Below are positions 24,755 to 34,248 of a stretch of 63,890 nucleotides of DNA, piece after piece (within the stretch, counting starts at the first letter, position 1; every line of letters begins with the position of its first letter). The notes beneath the pieces were generated by a model that was not told where the DNA came from, made no database searches, and saw only the letters and a list, made by a program, of their open reading frames with translations. The position numbers and the translations under genes are program-made. This stretch comes from a virus, in the IMG/VR virus record IMGVR_UViG_3300045131_001062, positions 1-63,890 of that record; one strand, written 5' to 3'.

Positions 24755-27700
24755 GCAGAACGATTCCAGCAAACACAGCCGTTGAACTGGCTAAGCGTTT
24801 AGGCACAGAACTGACGCCATTTGTTGAGATTGCCTGGCCTTCGGGCACTCAATACTACAGCTACACAACGCGTACCTTGGGTGGGCGTAACTACCAAGGC
24901 AAGTTGCTGGAATTTGAAACCGTGCAGTATCAGGGCAAGCAGACTGCTACTGCACAGGTTTCAAGCGTTTCGATTAAGTTAGACGATACGGATGACTCTT
25001 TGAGGATTCTGCTGAATCAACATAATGCTGAACACATTGTGGCTAAGGTGTACATCAACTACCCCGTATTGTCCTCAACTACGGACAATATCTTGTTGAT
25101 GATTGGTAAAGTAACTTCGGACATTGCGTGGTCAGAAGCTGATCGCGCACTGTCATTCACCATTGACACGTTCATTACTAACAATGAAGTGGGGTATGCC
25201 CCAGCTGCTGGAGACTTTACCGGACTATTAGAAGAAGCTATCGACCAACCCTGGCCCCTGTGTTTCGGCTCTGTCTTGAAGGTGCCGGCACAAAGAATCA
25301 TCGGGGCTATCGAAGGTACACTGGAAACGGCAGTCTATCCCGACACAACGGAGTTCTACGTCAGTGGTGGCGAGAAGTTTCCGCAGGGCGTGTATATTAC
25401 GGTGATGATTAGCGGCGTTACCATGCAAGGTGTGTTCAACGGAACTCACTTTACAGTAACCACCATGTCGATGCCGCAGTCCACGGGGCCATTTGGTATT
25501 GCTGCTCGCCCAGATAACAATGATAATCCCCTGCTGTTCTGGTTATCTAGTTACGTTAATCTTGAGAATAAGTTCTTCTTGGCTAGTATAGACGGGCAGC
25601 AGTATGTCAACTATTGCACAGACCAGAATGGATTAATGTGCACGATGTCCTCGGCTTTCTCTTCTAATGAGTTAGCCACTACGGGTGACACCATAGATGA
25701 AGCGTCTGTGGTTACCCTGAGTAAGTGGGACGTTGATAGTATAATCAATGTAGTTGACTTACCCTCTGGCAATAACTCGTGGGAAATCGCTGATGGTACT
25801 GTGGTTAAGTATTGGGCCGCGGCCGGAAGATTTGATGCTTACGTGGCTAATCTGTTACCGTCCACTGTATCTCAGGTTTTAGGCAAACGCACCTTTCATG
25901 GAATGTCCGTGTACACGGTAATTCCATATTCTTACTATACCATTGTTGATGGGACGGCACTCACCAACAAGAATTGCACGTTGATTAAGTTCGCTAAGCC
26001 ACTAAATGAATACGAGAATGAAGGGTGGTCGGGAGATATCTATGTATCTCTGCGATCGAGTCAGCCAAGCGGAGACGTAGCTCCGAAGTCAAATACTGCA
26101 AACATAATCAAGTGGTTACTTGACACTTACGCTACAGGTCTTACTACTGACTCAGCATCTTTCTCGGCTGTTGCTAGTAAGATAGCTAACTATCCCTCCA
26201 GCTTTGCTGTCTTTGATCAACAGAAGGTTATTCAGCTTTGCGAAGACATTGCGTGGCAGGCTCGCTGTGCTTTGCTGATCGAGAACGATGTCGTGTATCT
26301 GCGATATCTTTCGCAGAACCCAGTTAATCAAACGTACATTGAGGCTGCCAATACGCTTGAAAACAGTCTTGTTCTTGGCTTATCATCATTTGATTCAATC
26401 GTTACCAAGCTCACGGCTACGTGGAAGCATAACTATTCTGGCGATGAAGACTCCCAACATGAGTATGTATATCGCAACAATATAAGCACCTACGGACTCG
26501 TGGAGCAGTCTAGAGACTTCTTCATCTACAATATCGAAGGGTGCGTACAAGCATCAGCTAGGTTCTGGGGCTATAGGTACTCTCACATCTGGCGGACGGC
26601 TACCTTGCAGACACTGATTAGGAACGTGCATCTGCAAGTGTTTGATATAGCCGAACTCAATTACGCTGTTTTAGGTGACAATAGCATTAATGGTGTAATT
26701 GAACTAGCTACCATAAGCCCCAACACACCTAATCTGGACCTATCTATTGAAATAGCTGCCAACGCAGGTACTGTAGTTGAAAATCCATTGTACTGGTGGG
26801 TGCCTGGTATAGACCTGTCTACTATTAAAGATCCCCTTACCGGACTAATCCTTGAGGATGATACTCCCGTAATTGAGGATGATACCACGGCTTCGGGACT
26901 AGGTGATCCAAATAATCCGACAGACCGGGATAAGTATCTAGTCTGGATGTGCACGCCTAGTTACATCTATCAGGGGCAGGTTTCTACTTTTAGGTTAGGT
27001 CTCTACGATGCCGCCGTGCCACATACGCCGCCGATTAATCAATCTGTGTGGGTTGAGATTGAGACTATTGGGTATACTTCTGCTAGCACGGGTCGTGTTG
27101 CAGACATACCAAAACAGTATGTGCAGATTACTGCTGGACTGTCCTCGATCAACATAACTGTGCCTATGACGCATGGTATTCTGGATCACGCCCACTTCTT
27201 TGCGCGGGCAGTGTCACCCGACTTAGATGAGTTAGGACAAATACGGCTTAATCCAAGCAATGAACCGATCTACAGGCGCGTTACGGATATACGACCCTCG
27301 CGCACTGACGATATTCCAGTGCAACTTCCTGAGGATGGGAATCCTCTTGCGGGATTACTGGAGTTTGTAACAACCCCAACTACCATTGAGAGGCGCGAGA
27401 CTTTCAATGTTACCGTTAAGGGTAAGGAAGGATTAAAGGGTATATTTCACATTACTTCTAATACGGATGACAACGACGTATTAGGAGCCGAAGGTATTGA
27501 GCGGGAATTTACGGGAGGGTTGCAGGTTCTGCAGTTCAGCGTCGTGGGTGGCTCAGGATCAGATACCTTCACATTAACGGTAGCTGCTACACCTAAAGAG
27601 TGCGATCCCGATGAAGATGTCTATGTGGAATCCAACACGATTAACATATCTGAACCCGGTTATGAAATCCCATCGGGCGATCCGGATGATTCTAACTATA

Positions 27701-27894
27701 GTGAGGCTTCAGATCCGGCTGTTAATCCAGAACAGCTGATGGACATTATCCAGTTCGACGAGCAGTCGTCTGCCGAAGGAAAGACTTTCGTCTACAAGGT
27801 GCGTAAGATTAGAATCTTGGCAGACGGCAGTCTAAGAATCACTGACTTTGGTCCTGACTGGATACCGTTGTTCACTGCTAGCCCGTGCCCGTAG
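24751..27894 (+). CDS. Tail-tip / baseplate hub protein, 1047 aa
   Basis: No signal peptide. The N-terminal part (FVEIAWPSGTQYYSYTTRTLGGRNYQGKLL, then VSIKLDDTDDSLRILL) resembles phage tail-tip proteins of the DUF2163/hub type. The middle has helical-beta modules (FAVFDQQKVIQLCEDIAWQARCALLIENDVVYLRYL) like baseplate hub domains. The C-terminal part contains Ig-like beta repeats (FVTTPTTIERRETFNVTVKG). It probably forms the central hub to which fibres attach. Function inferred from order and size. Confidence 0.7.
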   Translation: MSRTIPANTAVELAKRLGTELTPFVEIAWPSGTQYYSYTTRTLGGRNYQGKLLEFETVQYQGKQTATAQVSSVSIKLDDTDDSLRILLNQHNAEHIVAKVYINYPVLSSTTDNILLMIGKVTSDIAWSEADRALSFTIDTFITNNEVGYAPAAGDFTGLLEEAIDQPWPLCFGSVLKVPAQRIIGAIEGTLETAVYPDTTEFYVSGGEKFPQGVYITVMISGVTMQGVFNGTHFTVTTMSMPQSTGPFGIAARPDNNDNPLLFWLSSYVNLENKFFLASIDGQQYVNYCTDQNGLMCTMSSAFSSNELATTGDTIDEASVVTLSKWDVDSIINVVDLPSGNNSWEIADGTVVKYWAAAGRFDAYVANLLPSTVSQVLGKRTFHGMSVYTVIPYSYYTIVDGTALTNKNCTLIKFAKPLNEYENEGWSGDIYVSLRSSQPSGDVAPKSNTANIIKWLLDTYATGLTTDSASFSAVASKIANYPSSFAVFDQQKVIQLCEDIAWQARCALLIENDVVYLRYLSQNPVNQTYIEAANTLENSLVLGLSSFDSIVTKLTATWKHNYSGDEDSQHEYVYRNNISTYGLVEQSRDFFIYNIEGCVQASARFWGYRYSHIWRTATLQTLIRNVHLQVFDIAELNYAVLGDNSINGVIELATISPNTPNLDLSIEIAANAGTVVENPLYWWVPGIDLSTIKDPLTGLILEDDTPVIEDDTTASGLGDPNNPTDRDKYLVWMCTPSYIYQGQVSTFRLGLYDAAVPHTPPINQSVWVEIETIGYTSASTGRVADIPKQYVQITAGLSSINITVPMTHGILDHAHFFARAVSPDLDELGQIRLNPSNEPIYRRVTDIRPSRTDDIPVQLPEDGNPLAGLLEFVTTPTTIERRETFNVTVKGKEGLKGIFHITSNTDDNDVLGAEGIEREFTGGLQVLQFSVVGGSGSDTFTLTVAATPKECDPDEDVYVESNTINISEPGYEIPSGDPDDSNYSEASDPAVNPEQLMDIIQFDEQSSAEGKTFVYKVRKIRILADGSLRITDFGPDWIPLFTASPCP

Positions 27895-27902
27895 GTGCCT
27901 AT

Positions 27903-28322
27903 ATGATCGACGTAAAATACAGTTCCGTGCATGGGAAGGTGCTGCATCTACCTAATGGTAATCTAATGCTGGAGTGTTGTTGTGACGAGACTGGACTCTA
28001 CTATAGACAAGCCCGCAATGGGCACTACAGCAGTGATCCAATTGTCACAATAGTTGATTTTTCTAGCGTGGTGCCAGTTGGTAGGAGTGTGCAGAGCATA
28101 CAATACCACTTCTTCTTTAGTGGCGGGGGTGTTGATCCAGATAGGGTAGTATTGGAATATCCGGATGGATTCATTCTACTAGATGAAACTACCGCAGGAA
28201 CACTAGAACAAGATGGCACTGAAACTAGTGGTCAGCAATACATGAAAGTAATCGTGTTTGCCCCCGTACCTACTACTGCGTGGGATTGGATACTGGAAAT
28301 CTACGTCACATTGGTTCCATGA
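27903..28322 (+). CDS. Tail-tip accessory protein, 139 aa
   Basis: The ATG at 27903 is chosen; an in-frame GTG at 27885 would overlap the hub gene. Beta-rich protein with a CCCDETGLYY motif near residue 25 and DRVVLEYPDGFILLDE. It follows the hub at 8 bp and overlaps the next gene, so it probably belongs to the tail tip. No family recognised. Confidence 0.65.
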   Translation: MIDVKYSSVHGKVLHLPNGNLMLECCCDETGLYYRQARNGHYSSDPIVTIVDFSSVVPVGRSVQSIQYHFFFSGGGVDPDRVVLEYPDGFILLDETTAGTLEQDGTETSGQQYMKVIVFAPVPTTAWDWILEIYVTLVP

Positions 28323-28564
28323 AAAAGGTAGGTCCATACTTAACGTTTCTCAGGAGTGAGGGTGCACCTGATACTGTACCCGCTGGGTATGATCCTACAG
28401 CAGACCCCTACGTATTCATAGTTTCTATCCTACCATGTATACATAGGTCTATGATAGAAAAGAAAAGTTCGTGTTGTGGGATTAAAAAGTTAATGCACTG
28501 CGAGCATTTCAAACAACGCACAACAAGATTAGCCTGCTCAACGTGTCGCAGTCGTGTGGAATGA
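28319..28564 (+). CDS. Cys-rich putative zinc-binding protein, 81 aa
   Basis: The C-terminal half holds SSCCGIKKLMHCEHF and LACSTCRSR, a CC-X6-C-X13-C-X2-C arrangement that could bind zinc. The N-terminus is short and aromatic. It overlaps its neighbour upstream by four bases and ends 16 bp before the next ATG. Small proteins of this Cys pattern are common in phage tail-end regions; the role is unknown. Confidence 0.65.
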   Translation: MKKVGPYLTFLRSEGAPDTVPAGYDPTADPYVFIVSILPCIHRSMIEKKSSCCGIKKLMHCEHFKQRTTRLACSTCRSRVE

Positions 28565-28580
28565 CCTAGAAAGGATTAGT

Positions 28581-29426
28581 ATGGACACATATTTAGGCAT
28601 GAGAATCATACATAGCAACGACGGGACGTTGAGCATTCCACGGTCGCACTTTCAGGTCGAGAGGTATCTGGATAACCGCTACCATAGATTTCCCAACCAA
28701 CTCAAATGGCAGGCTCCTGTATTGACACAAGCGGACATTGAAAGATTAAAAGCCGTGTTTTTAGGCAGGTCTGTATACATTATCGGCAAAGGTCCAAGTC
28801 TGGATAATCTACGGGCCGAACATTTCCTTGGGTATCCTGATGATCCAATTATAGCAATCAATGACTCTATCCACAAAGTGGAATCTCTTGATTTACTGAA
28901 TCCTACTTTCTGTATGCAGCAGGACAACTTTCTAAAGGATACATGTAGACCAAAGAAAGCCACGTTAATCATCTCCAATAAGGCCAAACATTACTACGAT
29001 GACTATGCAGACAAGATACCCTTCACCCGCCAAGACCTTGGTGTTATGTATGGTAGTTGCATAACAGCCGTAGCCGCGGTGAAATTACTGGCTATGTGTG
29101 GTGTTGTCCGCGTATACTTAATCGCTTTTGACGGCATAGCCGGCAACCGTGATTACGCTAAGTGCCTAGGCACCGATCCTAAGGTCTGGGGTAGTACCAA
29201 ACGCTTCATAGGACATGGGGTTAGATTACTTAACGCACTCGCGCTTGCCGGCATATACCATGAGATTATAGAAACCACTCCCCGCGGCGGCAGATCGCTT
29301 GGTAGACCTTCGCTGCAAGTAAGCAATCCTCCAGAGCATCATGTCGAGCATGTCGCTCAATCCCCAATTTCGCGCAAATGTATCCCAACTCTAATTTCTG
29401 AAATTGCGCCGGGCTTACTTTCATAG
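28581..29426 (+). CDS. MptE/DUF115-like protein, 281 aa
   Basis: AAAGGA precedes the ATG at 28581. The segment GRSVYIIGKGPSLDNL (about residues 61-76), then PIIAINDSIHKV, VMYGSCITAVAAVKLLAMCGVVRVYLIAFDG, is the pattern of the MptE-like Rossmann-type domain found near sugar-modification genes. Possible roles include transfer to glycans or nucleotide-diphosphate chemistry. The last about 53 codons overlap the convergent exonuclease gene and look like out-of-frame sequence (ProGly/Ser/His rich). The ancestral stop may have been lost. Confidence 0.7.
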   Translation: MDTYLGMRIIHSNDGTLSIPRSHFQVERYLDNRYHRFPNQLKWQAPVLTQADIERLKAVFLGRSVYIIGKGPSLDNLRAEHFLGYPDDPIIAINDSIHKVESLDLLNPTFCMQQDNFLKDTCRPKKATLIISNKAKHYYDDYADKIPFTRQDLGVMYGSCITAVAAVKLLAMCGVVRVYLIAFDGIAGNRDYAKCLGTDPKVWGSTKRFIGHGVRLLNALALAGIYHEIIETTPRGGRSLGRPSLQVSNPPEHHVEHVAQSPISRKCIPTLISEIAPGLLS

Positions 29427-29898
29427 CCGCATTATCGTTCAGGAAAGCGGCCACTACCATAGTATCCCGTGAGAAGCAACTAAAGATATCATTGTAGGTA
29501 TCCACTCCCAGCCACTTGGAAATGAATGCCTTATCGAATTGATAGTTGTGTCCTAGAGGAATAATCCTTTTGCGCGTGCCGTATTCGGTGTGGGGTAATC
29601 CAATACCATCCACCCACTCCAAAAATACTTCACGTGCCTTTTCCTGATCCAATCCTCGCAACATCAGTTCACCGATGTTAAGTTTGCACACCCGTAGTGC
29701 ATCGGGACTTACACGTTCGGGGTAATCCGGTTTCAGTGTGATGTAAAATGGCATTACATCACTACGTCGTTCGAAGTTAGAGTCCAACGGAAGCACTGCG
29801 ATTTGCAGAATCTCATTCCAGTGTGGATCTAATCCCGACGTCTCAGTGTCAATTGCACAAACTAGATCACCATTCCAATGAATCATACTTTTAGCCAT
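29266..29898 (-). CDS. DnaQ-like 3'-5' exonuclease, 210 aa
   Basis: DEDDh exonuclease motifs are present: DTET near residue 17 (motif I), LGHNYQFDKAFI near 113-124 (motif II) and RHDALEDCLLAAKVY near 187-201 (motif III, with the active-site His). A strong GGAGAAG ribosome site precedes the start. It is the last gene of the leftward replication unit and could act in proofreading, primer or mRNA removal. Its 3' end overlaps the convergent rightward gene by 161 bp. Confidence 0.88.
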   Translation of the reverse strand: MAKSMIHWNGDLVCAIDTETSGLDPHWNEILQIAVLPLDSNFERRSDVMPFYITLKPDYPERVSPDALRVCKLNIGELMLRGLDQEKAREVFLEWVDGIGLPHTEYGTRKRIIPLGHNYQFDKAFISKWLGVDTYNDIFSCFSRDTMVVAAFLNDNAAMKVSPAQFQKLELGYICAKLGIERHARHDALEDCLLAAKVYQAICRRGEWFL

Positions 29899-30746
29899 AA
29901 CTTCTCCTTACCATGCGCAGTCTTAGGTGCCCCAGCCAAATGTGATTTAGTACCAGTACCCTCACCGTGAATAGACTGAAATACAGTGAATTCAAACGTG
30001 TCGTGCCAGTCTACTTGATTATACAGTTCATTATCGTAGCCGGATAGAGCAACGGCACCCTTACACCGCTTGATAGCGTTAATCAATTCAACATGCTGTG
30101 ACCGATCGAATCGAGCTTTGTAGCAAGATTGATCCCCTTCGATGTAGGGTGGATCAATATAGAACAGAGTATCCAAGCTATCGTACTGCTCTATACAGGC
30201 CAGGCCATCCATATGTTCTATCTGGACATTACGTAATCTTTCCGCAATGGGTTGGAACTCTGGTATCTTGTTCCATAGTTTGCCACTGAACATGCCTGGT
30301 TTCAATGCGCGTCCGTAATTACGTCCCAGCCCACTAAAAGAATACGTAATCACGTACAGCCATTTGAAGGCACGTTCTACTTCGTCTGGCTCAGTTTGCC
30401 AATCTCGTTTAAAGTCCACCCAATCTTCACGTGAATGAACGGAGGCTTTAATCAAGTCTACTAGATGTTGTCGCTTAGTGTCATCGCGCAGGCAACGATA
30501 GAAGCAGACGATTCCTGAGTCCATGTCATTGATTACTTCCATCTTAGCTGGCGCACGATTAAGTAGGACAATAGCTGTCCCACAAAACGGCTCAACATAG
30601 ATCTTGCGGTGGGGCAGATGTTTTACGATTTCCGCCACACTTCGTGACTTGGAGCCTACATAAGGAAACGGTGCCCGTACCACTTCCTTAGGCTTACGGT
30701 CAAGTGCTTCAAGTCCCTCAAGCAAATCAAATAAGTCATCGGCCAT
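29883..30746 (-). CDS. dam: D12-class adenine-N6 DNA methyltransferase (Dam-like), 287 aa
   Basis: The class I methyltransferase motifs are in D12 order: FPYVGSKSR (residues 27-35, motif X), EPFCGTA (52-58, motif I) and DPPY (198-201, motif IV). The enzyme would methylate adenine, probably in GATC as in other Dam-like phage enzymes, protecting the genome or timing replication. It has a GGAG ribosome site and overlaps the exonuclease by 16 bases. Confidence 0.9.
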   Translation of the reverse strand: MADDLFDLLEGLEALDRKPKEVVRAPFPYVGSKSRSVAEIVKHLPHRKIYVEPFCGTAIVLLNRAPAKMEVINDMDSGIVCFYRCLRDDTKRQHLVDLIKASVHSREDWVDFKRDWQTEPDEVERAFKWLYVITYSFSGLGRNYGRALKPGMFSGKLWNKIPEFQPIAERLRNVQIEHMDGLACIEQYDSLDTLFYIDPPYIEGDQSCYKARFDRSQHVELINAIKRCKGAVALSGYDNELYNQVDWHDTFEFTVFQSIHGEGTGTKSHLAGAPKTAHGKEKLWLKV

Positions 30747-30748
30747 GA

Positions 30749-31030
30749 TTATGCTCCAATATCTAGACAGTCTAGCTTAGTCAGTGGTCGGCGATGTTTC
30801 TTAAAAGCCGAGTCACTGACTACCTGAACGGTCTTCTTGTCCCACAACACCCACTGATCCAGTTTAATCAAGTCTCCAGTTTCAGTCTCCATCAGATTAA
30901 CGAATCTGTTGTCTTGATCGTGTACAGGCCATACTCTTTCTTGTGTTTCTACTGTAATGCTCTCAGCTTGTTTTAGAGTACCATCGAAACGAATTGCCTC
31001 GACTACCCTACCTTTGAATATTACTTTCAT
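30749..31030 (-). CDS. Hypothetical protein, 93 aa
   Basis: The start at 31030 is preceded by GGAAGATACT on the minus strand. Small basic protein, beginning MKVIFKGRVVEAIRFDG, with a beta-rich half and a Lys/Arg-containing C-terminus. It lies between the primase unit and the methyltransferase in a tightly packed operon. No family known. Confidence 0.7.
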   Translation of the reverse strand: MKVIFKGRVVEAIRFDGTLKQAESITVETQERVWPVHDQDNRFVNLMETETGDLIKLDQWVLWDKKTVQVVSDSAFKKHRRPLTKLDCLDIGA

Positions 31031-31215
31031 AGTATCTTCCCGTGTGACCATGCCCCAGCTTGTTGCAGTATCTTTATACCATCGTTTTGCGTCAAATGCA
31101 CACCAATGAATTCGTTATTAGGCAGCTTAATCATACATGGTGTTTCTGAGTCAAAAGCTTCGCGTATCAGCTTCTTCTCATCGGCAGACAATAGATTTAG
31201 AATGTCTTTGATCAT
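31027..31215 (-). CDS. Small hypothetical protein, 62 aa
   Basis: The ribosome site AAGGAGG is excellent. The protein has an N-terminal helix (DILNLLSADEKKLIREAF) and a beta C-terminal half (FIGVHLTQNDGIKIL). It overlaps both neighbours by four bases, consistent with coupled translation. Function unknown. Confidence 0.7.
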   Translation of the reverse strand: MIKDILNLLSADEKKLIREAFDSETPCMIKLPNNEFIGVHLTQNDGIKILQQAGAWSHGKIL

Positions 31216-33893
31216 ATTGTCGCCTCCTTACGGATAAGGTAGGCGTCTCGTAAGACATATTTGCCCTCATACTTATTAGTGTCTGCCTTCCAAGCTATGT
31301 TTCCTATATAGAATTGGGCGTCCGTTGTACTTCTACCTTTTGGGTACGCCGGTGGTAGGTCTCTACTAAATGCCTGCTTGGACCACTTATTGAACTCATT
31401 GGCGTCTAGTGTCTGCTGGAATCGTTCGAACAATTCGCCGAACTTAATCCTACAGCCATCCATGACCTTGCAATGTTCCTCAAGGAATAGTTCAACTGGC
31501 GTCTTATTGAGTTGAGCGGCAACCAACTTATCCTCAGTGGAAATCACTGGAACGTTTAGTCGATCGGCCGACTCAGGAACTTCCAGTTGCAGAACAGAAG
31601 CAATAAAGTCTGATGCTTCTTTCTCCAACATGGCAATTAGTTTCTTCTTCGGAATCAACTCTGCCAAGTCCAACGGATTAACGCGACACATAGTTATGCG
31701 CGTGTCACCCGGAAAGATTGGGCAGGCGGCGTGAGTATTGGCACAGTGAATCCAGTGTGTTGTGTTCTGAATGTGGTAGGGCGTGGCAAACTTAGGATGA
31801 ATCAATACTTCCCTAGATGTTACCCAGTCCTTAATCCGATTATACGCGAGTGCATTCTTGCGTAAATCAGTTTCTTCTACCACACATAGGACTGACCCTT
31901 CCAATTCCGCATTGAATCCACCCTGCGACACAAGTGCGGCGCTGGCTAACATGTAGCCACCATCCACTAGCAAGGACAGTGCCTCATGCAGAATTGATTT
32001 TCCGGTGTTCTGTTCGGGGCTGTATAGGAACAAGTAGGGTAGTGGGTCGTTAGGTGTCTGGAATAGCGAGGCTATCCAAATCTTAAGATAGTCGCCACCT
32101 GTAGCAATCCCATTAGCTTTAGCCCAAGGATTACTCTTAATCGCTTCGTTAAGACCTTCGCCACAGTGATTAAGAATCCTGTCCCATGTGGGGTGGGTTA
32201 GAGATTCTGTATTCACGGATGGCGTGAATCTAAATTGGGCTGCTCGCCGATTCCACTCCCGATCGCCAGGATACTCCGGTTGAAATGGTCGGCATACTAG
32301 CTTCCAACAGTTTGTGACAGACTGTCCAAGCACCATATTGACTTCATTAGTCTTTAATCCTATTGCACCTAAGGCCAACTTAACATGCGCTAATGGCTCC
32401 GCACGCCATGTATTGCTGGCTTTAATCATCCACCCACAGTCTTCGCCACCAGCCGTAACTAGATGACGCAGTAAATCATCGTAGTTGCCAACTTCGGATT
32501 CTACAGGATCAGAAGTCTGAGCATTGAATATCTTAGTCCATTCCTTCTTACTGGCCAACCAACCCGGCATGTCAGTCCCATTGTCAGACTCTTTTCGCTC
32601 GACGCTGACAACTAATCGACCATCCTTATGTTCGGATAGGCGGGCAGGTCGATTAATGAAGTTCTTACTAAAGGATACGTCTGCACCTAGCAGGGATGCA
32701 GCTTTCTGCATTACCTCAGCTTCTCGGAAGTTAAATCCAAACTTAGCATCCTCAATACCGCCACACGCACGGGCGGCAATCCGCAAGTCTGGTTTTTTAT
32801 TCAGGTAAGCACGTGTCCACCCACCACCGTCCTGCTCCCATGATTCATGCTCCTGTACGCCAGGTGTATACCTACGCACACTCCACACACCCCCACGTAT
32901 AGGGAAAGCAAAACAGTTTTGTTCCTGTGGATTAGTTACTGGACTTATCGTATCAAAGAATCCCTTGAGTGATAGGTCCGTGTAGGCACGCTTTAGATGT
33001 GCGGTGTGGGTTACGAGCATGTGATGATCTTGGTCCCACCACCACATCAAGTCATTTTCTTTGAGATAATCAATTACTTTCTTGTGGTCCTCATCTAATT
33101 CTGCTTTGGGACGCTGGCCACAAAGCTGCTCAAAGATGTCTGGATCAATCACGCCAGCAATGAACTGTGGAAGATTCTTGCGGCGCTTACCAGTAATCAC
33201 CTGTACGTGATCACGCCAGTTTTTAGGCACATCATACAGGGCATTACCTTTTTTAATCAGAGTAAGCCCGTCGGTGCCAGCCATCTTCCGATGCCACACC
33301 CACATGTTTCCACCGCAGGTATCCACGGTAGACTGGAAATCCTGTCCAACTAAAGCAGAAAGGTTGCCTAGAATCGCTCTAGCCAAAGCAGCGTGTTCGG
33401 TGTGGTTTGCAGTGGGAATATCATCCAGTTCCACGTACAAATGCAGTCCGCGGCCACTTGTTGATTTTCTAATCGTGATCCAGTCAATTTCAAAGGTCAG
33501 CCGTTTAATCTCTTCCAACTGCTCCACGCTCAGACCCTTCGCATGATTAACCATGGAATCAAAGTCGAAGGCAACCCACTTGCTTACACGATTCTTCCAG
33601 TCCCAACCTGTCATGCCTATGCCGGAGGCATGTGCGGCTAGGTCGAACTTCATGTCCGTATCTGTCCACTCAGGTTCGGTGGCTGCGTTCAGGGGTATAC
33701 GGAATGATTTCCACGTAGTGATTCCATCTGACCAAGCGGCCCACTTACGACCCTTATAATCTCCACTGACACGTTCTCCACCGTCTTGGTCTACGTTGAC
33801 TTGACACTCCATGTTGAGTGAATATAGATTTGCTAAATCAGCGTGTGTCACAGCACGCAGGTACTTAGCTATGGACTCTGATTTTGTTGGCAT
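31212..33893 (-). CDS. AEP primase-SF3-like helicase, 893 aa
   Basis: The N-terminal domain shows archaeo-eukaryotic primase features: VAFDFD (residues 107-112) and IRKSTSGRGLHLYVEL (141-156, the S-G-R-G-x-H motif). The C-terminal domain is a D5/SF3-like ATPase with Walker A SPEQNTGKS (625-633) and Walker B VLCVVEE (668-674), followed by a sensor region WIHCANTHAACP. The enzyme would prime and unwind at the origin. The chosen start (33893) has AAAGGAATAACG upstream. It is transcribed away from the 56-bp inverted promoter region. Confidence 0.9.
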   Translation of the reverse strand: MPTKSESIAKYLRAVTHADLANLYSLNMECQVNVDQDGGERVSGDYKGRKWAAWSDGITTWKSFRIPLNAATEPEWTDTDMKFDLAAHASGIGMTGWDWKNRVSKWVAFDFDSMVNHAKGLSVEQLEEIKRLTFEIDWITIRKSTSGRGLHLYVELDDIPTANHTEHAALARAILGNLSALVGQDFQSTVDTCGGNMWVWHRKMAGTDGLTLIKKGNALYDVPKNWRDHVQVITGKRRKNLPQFIAGVIDPDIFEQLCGQRPKAELDEDHKKVIDYLKENDLMWWWDQDHHMLVTHTAHLKRAYTDLSLKGFFDTISPVTNPQEQNCFAFPIRGGVWSVRRYTPGVQEHESWEQDGGGWTRAYLNKKPDLRIAARACGGIEDAKFGFNFREAEVMQKAASLLGADVSFSKNFINRPARLSEHKDGRLVVSVERKESDNGTDMPGWLASKKEWTKIFNAQTSDPVESEVGNYDDLLRHLVTAGGEDCGWMIKASNTWRAEPLAHVKLALGAIGLKTNEVNMVLGQSVTNCWKLVCRPFQPEYPGDREWNRRAAQFRFTPSVNTESLTHPTWDRILNHCGEGLNEAIKSNPWAKANGIATGGDYLKIWIASLFQTPNDPLPYLFLYSPEQNTGKSILHEALSLLVDGGYMLASAALVSQGGFNAELEGSVLCVVEETDLRKNALAYNRIKDWVTSREVLIHPKFATPYHIQNTTHWIHCANTHAACPIFPGDTRITMCRVNPLDLAELIPKKKLIAMLEKEASDFIASVLQLEVPESADRLNVPVISTEDKLVAAQLNKTPVELFLEEHCKVMDGCRIKFGELFERFQQTLDANEFNKWSKQAFSRDLPPAYPKGRSTTDAQFYIGNIAWKADTNKYEGKYVLRDAYLIRKEATI

Positions 33894-33977
33894 CGTTATT
33901 CCTTTAATCAACTCACCATACACTTACGTAAATCATTTTTGATTGGATTAAAAAATAATCAAATCACAATGTACACT

Positions 33978-34007
33978 CTTATACAAGCTGCCCGTGTAAA
34001 TTGTGAC
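33978..34007 (-). promoter_or_regulatory. Conserved 30-bp promoter element, leftward replication unit
   Basis: On the minus strand the sequence reads GTCACAATTTACA, then GGGCAGCTTGTATAAG, matching the elements at 2441 and 34102. It lies about 85 bp before the primase start and faces left. It is the left half of a larger inverted duplication. Confidence 0.78.
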
Positions 34008-34101
34008 CTAACTAACTAACAGCTTCTCAAACCCTTGTAATAGTTACTTCTTCTCTCTATACCTTATATATACATGGTTTGAGAGAGGGTTAGTTAGTGA
34101 G

Positions 34102-34131
34102 TTCACAATTTACAAGGGCAGCTTGTATAAG
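34102..34131 (+). promoter_or_regulatory. Conserved 30-bp promoter element, rightward replication unit
   Basis: TTCACA, an 18-bp spacer ending CAGCTTG, and TATAAG. It matches 28 of 30 bases at 2441-2470; downstream similarity continues (AAAATGATTT in both). It precedes the ParB-like gene at 34249 by about 118 bp. Confidence 0.78.
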
Positions 34132-34248
34132 TTTGGCTACGATTAGAGCGATGTCGAAAATGATTTGATTAAATGAAAGGCGGTGACAACCAAAGTAATC
34201 AGTTTGGCGGTATAAGTAAAAGCGATGGTTATCTACAAGGAAACGATC

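Larger units (their letters stand above)
33978..34131. repeat. 56-bp inverted duplication: divergent promoter and origin candidate
   Basis: The arms 33978-34033 and 34076-34131 are inverted copies with 49 of 56 positions identical and no gaps. Each arm carries GGTTTGAGA, GTTAGTTAG and the 30-bp promoter element. The 42-bp centre is rich in pyrimidines and AT (TAATAGTTAC, CTATACCTTATATATACAT). It sits between the primase-helicase and a ParB-like gene, so it is a divergent promoter and a reasonable replication origin candidate. The whole intergenic stretch 33894-34248 holds no gene. Confidence 0.85.

Noticed and set aside
29266-33893. Integrated prophage or lysogeny module in the leftward genes
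   Set aside because: The leftward genes are replication and DNA-modification genes; no integrase, repressor or att-like repeats were seen.
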